64,000 nt of DNA from NCBI GenBank assembly GCA_019057775.1, contig JAHLWT010000307.1, positions 62,001 to 126,000 of the forward strand, read 5' to 3'. A program made the position numbers and the translations under genes. Under the pieces are notes generated by a model, which saw only the letters and a list, made by a program, of their open reading frames with translations, did not search any database and was not told the DNA's origin. Every line of letters starts with the position of its first letter. Positions within the stretch are counted from its first letter, which is position 1. Of the stretch, positions 36,173-45,590 are shown in pieces. This DNA comes from Promethearchaeota archaeon (GTDB taxonomy: Archaea; Asgardarchaeota; Lokiarchaeia; Sigynarchaeales; SOKP01).

Positions 36173-37447
36173 ATGACAATCTACGAAGAAGCACTAAATG
36201 GGAATACAACAAACGAAATGAAGGAAGTTGCTAATGAAGAAAATAAAGATATTAGCAAAATAATGAAAAGCATCTCAAGTGGCCAATTAATTATAATGAA
36301 GAGCTTAACTTGTAAACCTTTAGGCATTGGAGGTTCTTTAAGAACCAAGATTAATGTAAATCTTGGTACCTCATCTTCAATATTCAATATTGATGATGAA
36401 ATTAAAAAAGCAAAAATTGCTCAAAAATATGGTGCAGATACACTTTCTGACCTTTCAATGGGAGGAGATATAGACAAAATAAGGAAAGAGATTATTAAAA
36501 ATTCAACATTACCAATAACTACTGTTCCTATTTATCAAGCTGTTGAGCAGGCTAATTCTCTTGTTAATGTTTCTGAAGATATAATTTTTAATGTAATTGA
36601 AAAACAATTAAAGGATGGAGTAAGCTCAATAGTTATACATGCGGCTTTTACTCTTGAAAATTAAAAAAAAATGAAAGATAAACGAATTATGGGGATTATC
36701 TCTAAAGGAGGCAGCTTTACTGCCTCGATTATGTGTGAAAACTCCAAGGAGAATCCCTTTTTAACAAATTTTGACTACATTCTTGAAATGGTTAAAGAAA
36801 GAGACATTGTACTTAATTTGGGTAATGCCATGAGGAGCGGATGTATACATGATAAAATTGACGAATTCCAGCTCGCTGAAATTTTATTGAATTCTAAACT
36901 TGCCCGAAAAGCTAATGAAAAAGGTATCCAAGTTATTCTAGAAAGTTTGGGGGGGCATGTAAATGCAAAGGATTTAATTGAATGGATTAAAATACATAAA
37001 ACATTGACAAACAATAGACCTTTATTTGTGTCAGGCCCCCTTCCAGTCGATATCGCAGTAGGTTATGATCACATCGCAGCAGCTATAGGAGGGGCTTTCG
37101 CGTCGGGTTTTGGAGCCGATTATTTATGTGCTATTACTCCCGCAGAACATCTTGGGCTCCCCACCGCAAGCGATATTAAAAAAGGATTGATTGCTTGTAA
37201 AATTGCCGCACATGTAGGTGATTCCTTAAAATATGGATTGAATCACCTTTTTGATAATGATCTTGAACTCTCGAAAAATAGATCCCTTAAAAATTGGAAA
37301 AGACAGTTCGAATTAAGTTTAGATGCTGAGACTCTCCAAAAAAATTATTCGAACCTAAAATCAGATTGCTCCATGTGTGGCAAATATTGCGCATTATCTA
37401 TTTCAAAAAACTTATTTCGGACGAAATCCGAAGGTAGAACCAGTTAA
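36173..37447 (+). pseudogene. thiC: ThiC-family phosphomethylpyrimidine synthase with in-frame TAA
   Basis: Reading from ATG 36173 gives a ThiC-type radical SAM protein of about 424 codons: YGADTLSDLSMGGD, LPITTVPIYQA, then RIMGIISKGGS, CIHDKIDEFQLAEI, VILESLGGHVNAKD and PLPVDIAVGYDHIAAAIGGA. A TAA at 36662-36664 interrupts after HAAFTLEN, and the frame continues AAA AAA ATG without any shift. The downstream ATG (36671) lacks a Shine-Dalgarno site. The C-terminal cysteines read CSMCGKYC, a CX2CX3C spacing, one residue tighter than the CX2CX4C of bacterial ThiC. It could be a decayed ThiC, a ThiC paralogue such as 5-hydroxybenzimidazole synthase, or a two-piece enzyme. Confidence 0.75.
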
Positions 37448-37481
37448 AAATTATGTGGTGGGGTTATTGAATAACAATAAT

Positions 37482-37790
37482 ATGAGTAAAATTGAGAATA
37501 TTTTTGATTTGATTGATAAAATAGAAGAAAGGACTAGTATGTTCATTCCTGATAAATCAATTGAGTCATTATCAAATTTGTTATTTGGCTATATAACGTG
37601 TTTAAAAATTCATGATATAATCGAGAAAAATGTTCCTGATTTCAATTATTTTAGTGATTGGCTTAAGCAAGAATTTGATTGGAATCTAGTATACGGTTGG
37701 GCATACGCCATTAAGGAGAATTGTACAGATTCAGAAGATCCTCTCACAAGATTTTTTAGCCTTGTTAAAGTGTTTCTTCAATCGAGGTAA
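37482..37790 (+). CDS. Small hypothetical protein
   Basis: This 102-residue protein (from ATG 37482; GTG 37455/37458 are alternatives) begins 35 bases after the thiC frame. It reads IFDLIDKIEERTSMFIP, then SIESLSNLLFGYITCLKIHD and FSDWLKQEFDWNLVYGWAYA, ending FFSLVKVFLQSR. The pattern (an R.SM..P start, a central GY and a Trp-rich C-terminal helix) reminds me of small bacterial proteins of unknown role that occur near secretion and toxin loci, but I cannot name the family. A possible hairpin AAAGGA/TCCTTT follows at about 37800-37825. Confidence 0.6.
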   Translation: MSKIENIFDLIDKIEERTSMFIPDKSIESLSNLLFGYITCLKIHDIIEKNVPDFNYFSDWLKQEFDWNLVYGWAYAIKENCTDSEDPLTRFFSLVKVFLQSR

Positions 37791-37915
37791 TAAAATATAA
37801 AAGGAGTAGAAACTAATTTCCTTTCAAATTATTCCTCCAATTAAAATAAACTTTAAATGGTTTTAGGTAAATAACCTATCAACATTAAATATTAAAACTT
37901 TAGTCCTTGGTAAAA

Positions 37916-39067
37916 ATGGATGAAGATAAACTAATTGAAGCCACTAATACGTTTTCTATTGAGCTTTACAATAAATTGAAAGAACCTAAGAAAAATCTTT
38001 TTTTTTCACCTTTTAGCATTTACACGGTACTCGCGATGGTCTATGCAGGAGCTCGTGGTTCAACTGAGAAGCAAATGAGAGATATTCTTAATATTTCTAT
38101 AGAACAAAATCGATTTCATTCAGAGTTTAAAAAATTATTGAGAATATTTTATGATGGTAAAGGCTCAGAATTAAATTTAGCTAATTTAGTGTGTATTCAA
38201 GAAGATTATTCTGTTCTTGAAAAGTTTCTTTGGATTATTGATGATATTTATAACGGGGCAATCTGGGAATTAGATTTCAATGCAGTTAAAGAATCTTGCG
38301 CCAAAATAAATGCTTGGGTTGCTGAGAAAACTCAAGGGAAGATTTTAAATATTCTTGACTCCATCGATGAAAACATGGGAATAATTGTGGTAAATGCTAT
38401 CTATTTTAAGGGTGCGAGGGAATACCCTTTCAAGGAGAGACTAACAGAGGATGATTCCTTCACACTCAGCTCTGGTGAAAAAATATCAGTTCCGATGATG
38501 CACCAAACAGATAAGTTTCGCTTTTTAGAGGAAGATGGGTTCAAAATTCTCGAAATGCCTTATAAAGGTGAACGTGTCTTTGGCACTTATGAAAGAATTT
38601 CAATGGTAATTTTCCTCCCTGAGAAGAATGATGGATTGGAGGAATTGGAAAACCTTCTAACATACAACACAATAATGAACCAATTATCCAAACTTCAGAA
38701 GTTATGGGAACGAAAGATTAAAATAATTTTTCCTAAATTTAAATTTGAAACAAAATATGAGCTTTTAAAACCCTTATATGATTTAGGGCTTGTTGATGCT
38801 TTTTCAGATAATGCCGATTTTTCAGGAATTGCAAAAGATCCCCCAGAAAGTATTTCTAGAATAATACATAAAGCCTTCGTTGATGTAAATGAGAGAGGGA
38901 CGGAAGCTGCGGCAGTTACCGCTCTTAGAATACTGGGAGGGTCTTTAGGTCCAATACAAAAACCTCCAGAATTTCGAGCTGATCACCCTTTCTTATTCTT
39001 TCTCATCGATTCTAAAACAAAAACAATTCTATTCATTGGAAAATTAACGAATCCCTTAGATGATTAG
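37916..39067 (+). CDS. Serpin family protease inhibitor
   Basis: This 383-residue protein is a complete serpin. Landmarks are FFSPFSIYTVLAMVYAGARG (helix B/shutter), IIVVNAIYFKG, SMVIFLPEK, KAFVDVNERGTEAAAVTA (breach and reactive-loop hinge) and DHPFLFFLIDSKTKTILFIG. The hinge with Gly-Thr-Glu-Ala-Ala-Ala fits an inhibitory, loop-inserting serpin. The scissile bond probably lies in the RILGGSLGP stretch. No signal peptide is seen, so it would act in the cytosol. ATG 37916 is taken over an upstream TTG. Single-gene unit. Confidence 0.95.
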   Translation: MDEDKLIEATNTFSIELYNKLKEPKKNLFFSPFSIYTVLAMVYAGARGSTEKQMRDILNISIEQNRFHSEFKKLLRIFYDGKGSELNLANLVCIQEDYSVLEKFLWIIDDIYNGAIWELDFNAVKESCAKINAWVAEKTQGKILNILDSIDENMGIIVVNAIYFKGAREYPFKERLTEDDSFTLSSGEKISVPMMHQTDKFRFLEEDGFKILEMPYKGERVFGTYERISMVIFLPEKNDGLEELENLLTYNTIMNQLSKLQKLWERKIKIIFPKFKFETKYELLKPLYDLGLVDAFSDNADFSGIAKDPPESISRIIHKAFVDVNERGTEAAAVTALRILGGSLGPIQKPPEFRADHPFLFFLIDSKTKTILFIGKLTNPLDD

Positions 39068-39122
39068 TGGTAAATAAAGTTTAAGGAGTGTATGCTTGAG
39101 TTTCATGAGATAATGTAAAGAA

Positions 39123-40307
39123 ATGATATCATTCCTAAAGATTATGACGATTGAAGAAGCCCGTATAAAAAAAAACCTTAAGCAATTTACTTTTCCTCGA
39201 TTATCTGGTACAGAACATGAAATTAAGGCTTACAAAAAATTAACCAAAGAAATAGAGAATTTAAATTTAAAGTATAAAGTCCAATCTTTTACATTTAGTT
39301 CATTTTATTCGAGGATATATCCTAAAATCGCATTTTCATCCGTTTCAGTAATTTTGTTTTTATTTTACTTGAATATATATATGTCCTTATCAATGATTTT
39401 GATTCTCATCTTATTTACAATGTTGATTATCTCTATAATATTGGCGAGAAAACCCGAAAAAATTCAATTCATTACAAAGATGGATTCGCAGAACGTATTA
39501 ATAAAGATTAAATCTTTATCAAAAGAAAAGAAGGTTAAAGACAGGATTGTATTATTTATAAGTCATTTGGATTCAAAGGGCCAAAGATTCACAATTAGAA
39601 TCCGTATAAGAATAGCTAAACTTTGGATCGCCTCCTCAATTATTCTGATTGTTATGATAATCTCTAAAAATTTAGGATTAATAGGATTTGAATTAGTATT
39701 TTATATTATCGGTCTGTTCCCTTTAATTTTGAATATATTATCCACAACAATGATGCTTCTTAACACTACTGATAACAGTTCTGATGGTGCTGTTGATAAC
39801 GCTTCAGGTATCGCGTGTAATTTAGAACTAGTAAATTATTATAGTATCCCTGAAAACAGATTAATAAATTATGATATTTGGTTTCTTTTTACTGGAGCTG
39901 AAGAATGCGGAACAATGGGTATTAGGCATTTTTATAATAATTTGGTAAATTTTAATCTCTCCAAATCGATAATATTTAATTTTGAGTCTATAGCAAAGCA
40001 TGTGTATCTATTTCCAGGAGGAAAAGAAGGAGATCATGCCAAGGATATTGATAATTTAATTTTGAATAACAATAGGAATCTTACGATCCCGCATTTTATT
40101 ACTAAAAGGGTTTTTGGTACTCATTCCGATGGTGGTTTTTTAGGAGATAGAGGCTTCCAAGGATACGGAATAGGTGAAGTGGAATCATACGCTTATATGC
40201 ACACTCCTAATGATACAATCGATAAAATTGATACGCACTTATTAGAAAAACTGTGTTTAGTACTCACAGATGCTTTAGAAGAGCACGATTCCAATTTTTT
40301 TAAATAG
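39123..40307 (+). CDS. M28-family metallopeptidase with embedded membrane segments
   Basis: This 394-residue protein has the M28 zinc aminopeptidase ligands in order: FISHLDSKG (His), SSDGAVDNASGIA (Asp), TGAEECGTMG (Glu pair) and GTHSDGGF (His). Two hydrophobic blocks interrupt the fold: about residues 67-110 (YPKIAF..SMILILILFTML) and about 170-212 (IILIVMIISKNL..FYIIGLFPLILNIL), so the catalytic part is membrane-anchored. It follows the serpin by 55 bases on the same strand. ATG 39144 is a possible alternative start. Confidence 0.85.
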   Translation: MISFLKIMTIEEARIKKNLKQFTFPRLSGTEHEIKAYKKLTKEIENLNLKYKVQSFTFSSFYSRIYPKIAFSSVSVILFLFYLNIYMSLSMILILILFTMLIISIILARKPEKIQFITKMDSQNVLIKIKSLSKEKKVKDRIVLFISHLDSKGQRFTIRIRIRIAKLWIASSIILIVMIISKNLGLIGFELVFYIIGLFPLILNILSTTMMLLNTTDNSSDGAVDNASGIACNLELVNYYSIPENRLINYDIWFLFTGAEECGTMGIRHFYNNLVNFNLSKSIIFNFESIAKHVYLFPGGKEGDHAKDIDNLILNNNRNLTIPHFITKRVFGTHSDGGFLGDRGFQGYGIGEVESYAYMHTPNDTIDKIDTHLLEKLCLVLTDALEEHDSNFFK

Positions 40308-40371
40308 TTTAAAATTATCATCTCATATCTGAAAGAATAGTTATTGACTGTAAGGTTAAACGAAAAGATTT

Positions 40372-41559
40372 TCATATAAAAAATAAGATCCAATAAAGAC
40401 CAATAAATATTATAAAAGAAAGAAAGATCGGTTTTCCTAGAATTTTTACCACTTTTTTGAAATCTGTTTCAAAATACTCCGTACTATATGCGACACAGGG
40501 ATGAATTGGAGTAATTAAATATCCTAATGAAATTGAAATATAGATGAAAATGAAATCCAAGAGCGGCATGGTAAGGACAGCATTTTGAACTAAATAAATG
40601 GGGATTAAGATTGAAATTGGTAATTGAATCCGTCCCGTAGCAAAACCAAGAAAGAATCCAATTAATAGTAAAAGAAAGACTGATAAGTTTAAGTTAGCTA
40701 TATCCTCCGGAGCTCCAGAATGAATAAAAACTTCTAAAAATAAGAACATTGAAAATATTATCAATGGGAAACGCCAAATTTTCATTCTTTTTGATATACT
40801 CGCAATGATTGAGAACTTCATATACCCAAATTTTAAAGCTAAGAAAATACTAAAAACAAGAGCGATAAGAAGATATATTTCAGGTACACGTAAGTTAAAA
40901 AAAGTCCTTCCTACAAAATCTACTATTGGCGCGATAATAATTGGAAGCATGTTATGAAATGCTCTTTTAAGATCTCTTTCTCCTTGATCTGGAAAAGGAG
41001 TAACGTCCTTAATCAATGTAAAATAACCTATTAAGCACATTATTAGAAGGCAAGGCATTAATCCAATTACAATTATATAAAGATTTATATTTGTGAGAAT
41101 GCTTGATAAAATCAATGTAGAAGATAAAGGATAGATTAGGATCAGCATGTGTCGAAACCATACATTGATTGATACTTTTATACTTGAATCTGCTTCAGAA
41201 TCAATCTGTTCTACAATAGGGGCTGACATTAAAGCTCCTCCTGCCACGGGCAATAAACCAAATAACGCAGGAATGGCCATGAGAGAAGCTTTCCTTGAAA
41301 TTCGCATTTTTTGAATCATCTCCATCATTAATCCAGACTCTTCCATTATTCCTCCTAGAATAGGAATGAGAGTCATAATAATTATTAAAACTAAAATAGA
41401 TGGATCAGTTAGCACATTGATTAGTGATTGTAAAATATCAACTCCCGCTAAAATAGCAAAACCAATAGCTCCTAAAGATAATATAATACCTAATTCATAT
41501 TTAGAAAGAGCCATAACAATGCCAATGATGATGATAAAACTTAACCAGGCAGGTAACAT
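40372..41559 (-). CDS. DUF401 family membrane protein
   Basis: This 395-residue protein is almost entirely hydrophobic with about ten transmembrane helices. The order of blocks, including IPILGGIMEESGLM and IPALFGLLPVAGGALMSAPI, and YLITPIHPCVAYSTEYF near the C-terminus, matches DUF401, a permease-like family common in archaea and related to ion/organic-acid transporters. The substrate is unknown. It converges with the M28 gene and is monocistronic. Confidence 0.85.
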   Translation of the reverse strand: MLPAWLSFIIIIGIVMALSKYELGIILSLGAIGFAILAGVDILQSLINVLTDPSILVLIIIMTLIPILGGIMEESGLMMEMIQKMRISRKASLMAIPALFGLLPVAGGALMSAPIVEQIDSEADSSIKVSINVWFRHMLILIYPLSSTLILSSILTNINLYIIVIGLMPCLLIMCLIGYFTLIKDVTPFPDQGERDLKRAFHNMLPIIIAPIVDFVGRTFFNLRVPEIYLLIALVFSIFLALKFGYMKFSIIASISKRMKIWRFPLIIFSMFLFLEVFIHSGAPEDIANLNLSVFLLLLIGFFLGFATGRIQLPISILIPIYLVQNAVLTMPLLDFIFIYISISLGYLITPIHPCVAYSTEYFETDFKKVVKILGKPIFLSFIIFIGLYWILFFI

Positions 41560-41611
41560 ATCTATGAAAGTATTTGACTTTTTGATAAATTTACGATTTT
41601 ACAAAATAAAA

Positions 41612-41690
41612 TGCATCCGCGTCAGCACTCTCCAAGATCTTAAACATCTACTCAGGAGCCAAGAGTAAGAAGGTATCAATGAGCACTTTA
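41612..41690 (-). repeat. Decayed 3' fragment of the 57.0-kb small-gene family (copy 1)
   Basis: On the minus strand this reads LLAPE-stop-MFKILESADADA, the same C-terminal peptide as the intact gene at 57001-57342, but with an in-frame TAG and loss of the QELSKKIRAIL end. The DNA match to the intact copy is strongest over 41613-41660. It lies in the 296-base gap between DUF401 and the URO-D gene, which otherwise holds nothing recognisable. Confidence 0.75.
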
Positions 41691-41854
41691 TAATAGAAAT
41701 TCCATTTTATTAATTAAATTTTATTATAACCTTTCTCATCTCTAATTTTCTCCACATAATAACTTTGAATAGAAAAGTTTTTTAAGATTCTAATGAGATA
41801 ACTTACAACAAATACATACTTAACTTTGAGATTATTAGGAGATAAGATAAATCA

Positions 41855-42847
41855 ATGGATAAATTCGATATAATTAAAAAAGCCTTTAAAGCAGAACCCA
41901 CTGAGAGAGTCCCTTATGCAATTTGGAAACATTTTCCCGATTTTGATAAAAGTCCTGAAAGCCTTTTAAAGGCGCAGATGGATTTTCAAAATAAATTTGA
42001 TTCCGATATTATGAAAATCTCAATCTCTGGTCGTGCTTTTGCTTCTGATTTTGGCGCGGAATTGGGAGGTTATGCTCCAGATTCGGGATCTAGAATTTGT
42101 GTGAAATATCCAATCGAAAATATAGAGGATTGGGAGAATATTAAAAATATTGATATAAATACCGGTGAATTTGGAAATCAGATTAAAGCAATGAAGTTAA
42201 TAAATCGGAAGATTGACGGAAAAGTCCCTACCATGATGACTGTTTTTTCTCCTTTTATGGTAGCATCCCAGATCGATACAAACATAATTTTACACTACAG
42301 AGAGGATCCTCAACTAGTCAGAGAACAATTTAAGATAATAATATCAGCAATAACTGATTTTGTTAAAGCTTCAATTGATGCGGGAGCTAATGGCATATTT
42401 TTGGCGACACAACATTTTAACAATAGATTAACATATGAAGAACGAATGGAATTGGAATTTGAGCCGATGAAATCCCTAATTAAAAAATCGTTAAAGAAAA
42501 ATAATTTTATAGTTCTTCATCTCCATGGAGACAATCCTGATTACGAATTGGCAACAAAACTGCCTATAAACGCTATTAACTGGCATGATCAACAAACGGC
42601 TCCAAATCTCTCTGAGGCGAGAAACATTTTTAAGGGAGGACTTCTCGGAGGCTTAAATGCGGAATCTTGGAAAGATATATCCAATCCCGAAGATGTTTCA
42701 TCAATGATCACTTCAGTTTACAAGGACTTCAAAGATTCTGGATTAATAATCGCTCCTGGTTGTGTTATTCCTCAGTTTATTAGTGACTTCATAATAGAAA
42801 GGGCTGTAAAAACAATCAAAAATCTCAAAAAGAGAGTGAATTTCTAA
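41855..42847 (+). CDS. Uroporphyrinogen decarboxylase (URO-D) family protein
   Basis: This 330-residue TIM-barrel protein belongs to the URO-D/methyltransferase family. It shows TERVPYAIWKHFP near the N-terminus, VPTMMTVFSPFMVASQI, IDAGANGIFLATQHF, FIVLHLHGDNPDY and the C-terminal INWHDQQTAP with GGLLGGLNAESW. The family includes both heme-pathway HemE and corrinoid methyltransferases (MtaA-like); no corrinoid protein is nearby, and the missing N-terminal HemE FMRQAGRYL-type motif argues against heme synthesis. Its stop overlaps the next ATG by one base, so it is co-translated with the amidohydrolase. Confidence 0.85.
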   Translation: MDKFDIIKKAFKAEPTERVPYAIWKHFPDFDKSPESLLKAQMDFQNKFDSDIMKISISGRAFASDFGAELGGYAPDSGSRICVKYPIENIEDWENIKNIDINTGEFGNQIKAMKLINRKIDGKVPTMMTVFSPFMVASQIDTNIILHYREDPQLVREQFKIIISAITDFVKASIDAGANGIFLATQHFNNRLTYEERMELEFEPMKSLIKKSLKKNNFIVLHLHGDNPDYELATKLPINAINWHDQQTAPNLSEARNIFKGGLLGGLNAESWKDISNPEDVSSMITSVYKDFKDSGLIIAPGCVIPQFISDFIIERAVKTIKNLKKRVNF

Positions 42848-43830
42848 TGCAAAAGTATATTTCCGACTATTTTAATGATGATCCAGCCGGTTCTGCGAAG
42901 TACTATGGTCCTAAATTTGATGCTCATGTTCATTTAGGGAGAATGAAAGGTATTAAGGTTTTAATTAAGTTCAGAGAAGAGTTCAATATAAAAAAATCAG
43001 TTGGTATTGTCTGGGAAGATAATATTGAAGAATTAAACACAAAATTCCCTGATAAGTTTGTTTTAGCCAATTATTTCAGAAGTAAGCATCTTTTTGATGT
43101 AAATGCTAATCATAAATTACTCACCGATGCAATTGATCAAATTTATCGACTAGGATTTCCAATTATTAAATTTTGGTTTGGACCTAGATGGAGAGATTAT
43201 GTAAAAGCTCAATTTAAGATAGAACCAAGGAACTTTCGTTTATCTGATGAACCTTTTAAATCAATATTCGCGAAGATTGAAGAATTGGGACTAATTTTGT
43301 TAATTCATGTTAGTGACCCTGATCTATGGTACGAGAAAGTTTATCAACCAGTTAGCCGATATGGCACAAAAAAAGAGCATTTAGACGATTTTGAACAGGT
43401 TTTATCCAGCTTTCCTAAACTAAAAGTACTCCAGGCACATTTTGGGGGTCAACCAGAGAATCTAGAAAACCTCTCAAGGTGGTTTGAATCATATCCAAAT
43501 TACTACATTGACACCTCTTCAGCAAGATGGATGGCACGAGAGTTAGGGAGGTACCCGGAAAAAGCAAGGGAATTTATTATTAAATATTCAGATAGAATTC
43601 TTTTTGGTACTGATCTTGTACAAGATCGAAACAAACCAGTTTCAACCTATTATCGATCTCGTTATTTTACATTTCAAGCACTTTTAGAAACCGCGGTACG
43701 AGATTTACCATTGCCTTTTCCAGATCCTGAAAATAATAATGATACAAAAATCAATGGGTTGGATCTTCCCTTTGATATTTTAAAGAAAATTTATTGGGAA
43801 AATGCAAATAAGTTGTTTAAGCGAAAATAA
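42847..43830 (+). CDS. Amidohydrolase-family metal-dependent hydrolase
   Basis: This 327-residue protein has the TIM-barrel amidohydrolase 2 pattern: FDAHVHLGRMKG (metal HxH, about 29-34), LILLIHVSDPDLW, LQAHFGGQPENL, and YYIDTSSARWMARE with ILFGTDLVQDRN (late Asp) near the C-terminus. Related enzymes decarboxylate or hydrolyse aromatic acids and lactones. It starts on the stop codon of the URO-D gene, suggesting one pathway; the substrate is unknown. Confidence 0.87.
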   Translation: MQKYISDYFNDDPAGSAKYYGPKFDAHVHLGRMKGIKVLIKFREEFNIKKSVGIVWEDNIEELNTKFPDKFVLANYFRSKHLFDVNANHKLLTDAIDQIYRLGFPIIKFWFGPRWRDYVKAQFKIEPRNFRLSDEPFKSIFAKIEELGLILLIHVSDPDLWYEKVYQPVSRYGTKKEHLDDFEQVLSSFPKLKVLQAHFGGQPENLENLSRWFESYPNYYIDTSSARWMARELGRYPEKAREFIIKYSDRILFGTDLVQDRNKPVSTYYRSRYFTFQALLETAVRDLPLPFPDPENNNDTKINGLDLPFDILKKIYWENANKLFKRK

Positions 43831-43869
43831 TACCTAATAAAGATAAAGAATTGTAAATTTGCTAAAAAT

Positions 43870-45579
43870 TTAAAGAAAAACTTCCATTCCAGGAGGGAGC
43901 CACGGTTTATAAATTCGTTGGAAATCTTTAAAGAAATTTGATAACCCATTTTTTAAACATAAATCCACCCAATGAAATATTGCTTCTTGCCCGTGTTTTT
44001 CCTTAGAGATTTTCCCGAACATGTTGCTTAGATAACTTGAAATTGTATTTTTTTGCTCTGAAGCCACTTCTGTTAATTGGTATTTTACTAAAACATTTTC
44101 AAGTTGTATCATGTATAATTTAAAATTTGTTAACATTTCCACGATTTTTGCCCTTTCTGGAATAAAATCGGTGGGTTTATTTATTAATTTATTAAACTTT
44201 CCAAGATTCTTCATCAAGCTTTTAATACTTTCTAAGAATTTTGGAACATTTAACTTTATTAAATCTTGCTCTAGTTTCCTGGTTATGAACGTATTCATTG
44301 TTATTTTATTATAAAAATAAATAACCGGTAGAGAGATATTCTTATCAAAATGTCTAATCAAGGGGATCCCCATCGTATAATATCTGGTTTCACCTGTCCC
44401 TGCAATATGTATTGCTGGTTTGATGGTTTTTGAAATTAAATATTGTCGTGATTCAACTCTGGGAGTAAAAAAAGATGCATGTTCAGAAAGATCAGGGTTA
44501 TTTTTTTCATAACTAAAATCTATTATATTCCCGCAATGAGTACATTTACATTTAACATGGATCATAGAAGTATAATCTTGACAGGTTAATTCCGATCTCT
44601 GGCAATGACACTGTTCATTATTACATTCATAGAAAAAAGGGACAAAATCTTGTCTAATATCTCTTAAAGGAGGACGGATATTATGTTCTAGGAATTGATG
44701 TTTTAAATCTACATAATTATCGACATACTTTTTTTGATTCTCTAATAAAATCTCATAAAACGGTGTTAATAGCCTTTTATATTCTAAATCTGAAGCAGAA
44801 ATGAAAAGATATCCTTGATCAAAGATAACATTTGAAATTACCCCAATTATTTTGATGAACCAATCTGTATAATTCTCTGCATCGTTGTGTGCGATCTTTA
44901 TTAACCGAAGTGCTTCCTCTAACCGTTCTTCTAATAATTTTTTATGCCAATTATCCTCTACACAAGAATTAATAGAATTACCATATTTTTTTCTAATTTC
45001 TTGAAATTGTTCTAAAAGATAAGATACGGATGGTAGCGGAAGATTTCTAATTCTCATACCTAAAAATTTCTTTTCTATTTCAGGATTTACTGAAATTGAA
45101 AACCCATTCGGTGAATCGCTTTGGGAAAATTTTGTTTTTATCAATTCTGAATGGACCTTATCATAATCGGCCACGTAAAAAATTGGTATTATACTCTCAT
45201 CAAGATTCGAAAAAGCTGCTCCGCAAGCAATTTTGTTGAAAAGAAATCTTTCCCCGCCAAAAAATTTAGGTTGATGGGAAACTTCTAAACTTAAACTATT
45301 ATCATCAGTAAGAAAATTTTCTAAATGTCTCTTAGCTTTGTCAGTGAATATATTATATCTTCTATTAGTTTTTTCGAAAATTTTTCCTAGCGCCAATTTT
45401 ATTTCATTAGAATTGGTATCCTCTTCCATTTCTTTGCGTATTTTTTTCGCGAGGAAAATTGCATTACTCATAGATTGGGGTAGAAGATCTTTCATACCGT
45501 CAGAAATCCATGATCTTTTTCCTTTTAAAGAGTAGAGCAGGTAATACTTTAAAGAATCTTCTAATTTATTGTCTGACAT
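43870..45579 (-). CDS. BshC-like protein (bacillithiol biosynthesis, cysteine-adding type)
   Basis: This 569-residue protein resembles BshC, the enzyme that adds cysteine to glucosaminyl-malate. Shared features are the N-terminal SLEVSHQPKFFGGERFLFNK block (equivalent to the HQPGLFGGPLY region), FYVADYDKVHSELI, and a long helical C-terminus. Unusually it contains a cysteine-rich insert at about residues 320-365 (CNNEQCHC, CKCTHCGN) that could bind zinc. It starts at ATG 45579 (the upstream TTG at 45594 overlaps bshB). It sits 11 bases behind a BshB-like deacetylase, a strong contextual argument. The GT4 glycosyltransferase BshA is not in the window. Confidence 0.72.
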   Translation of the reverse strand: MSDNKLEDSLKYYLLYSLKGKRSWISDGMKDLLPQSMSNAIFLAKKIRKEMEEDTNSNEIKLALGKIFEKTNRRYNIFTDKAKRHLENFLTDDNSLSLEVSHQPKFFGGERFLFNKIACGAAFSNLDESIIPIFYVADYDKVHSELIKTKFSQSDSPNGFSISVNPEIEKKFLGMRIRNLPLPSVSYLLEQFQEIRKKYGNSINSCVEDNWHKKLLEERLEEALRLIKIAHNDAENYTDWFIKIIGVISNVIFDQGYLFISASDLEYKRLLTPFYEILLENQKKYVDNYVDLKHQFLEHNIRPPLRDIRQDFVPFFYECNNEQCHCQRSELTCQDYTSMIHVKCKCTHCGNIIDFSYEKNNPDLSEHASFFTPRVESRQYLISKTIKPAIHIAGTGETRYYTMGIPLIRHFDKNISLPVIYFYNKITMNTFITRKLEQDLIKLNVPKFLESIKSLMKNLGKFNKLINKPTDFIPERAKIVEMLTNFKLYMIQLENVLVKYQLTEVASEQKNTISSYLSNMFGKISKEKHGQEAIFHWVDLCLKNGLSNFFKDFQRIYKPWLPPGMEVFL

Positions 45580-45590
45580 CTCTATTCTAC

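Noticed and set aside
32319..37447. Idea that TAA is read as a sense codon in this genome
   Set aside because: TAA is the normal stop of most genes in the window, including uL13, thermosome and metF, so the in-frame TAAs in pepF and thiC are better explained by mutation or consensus error.
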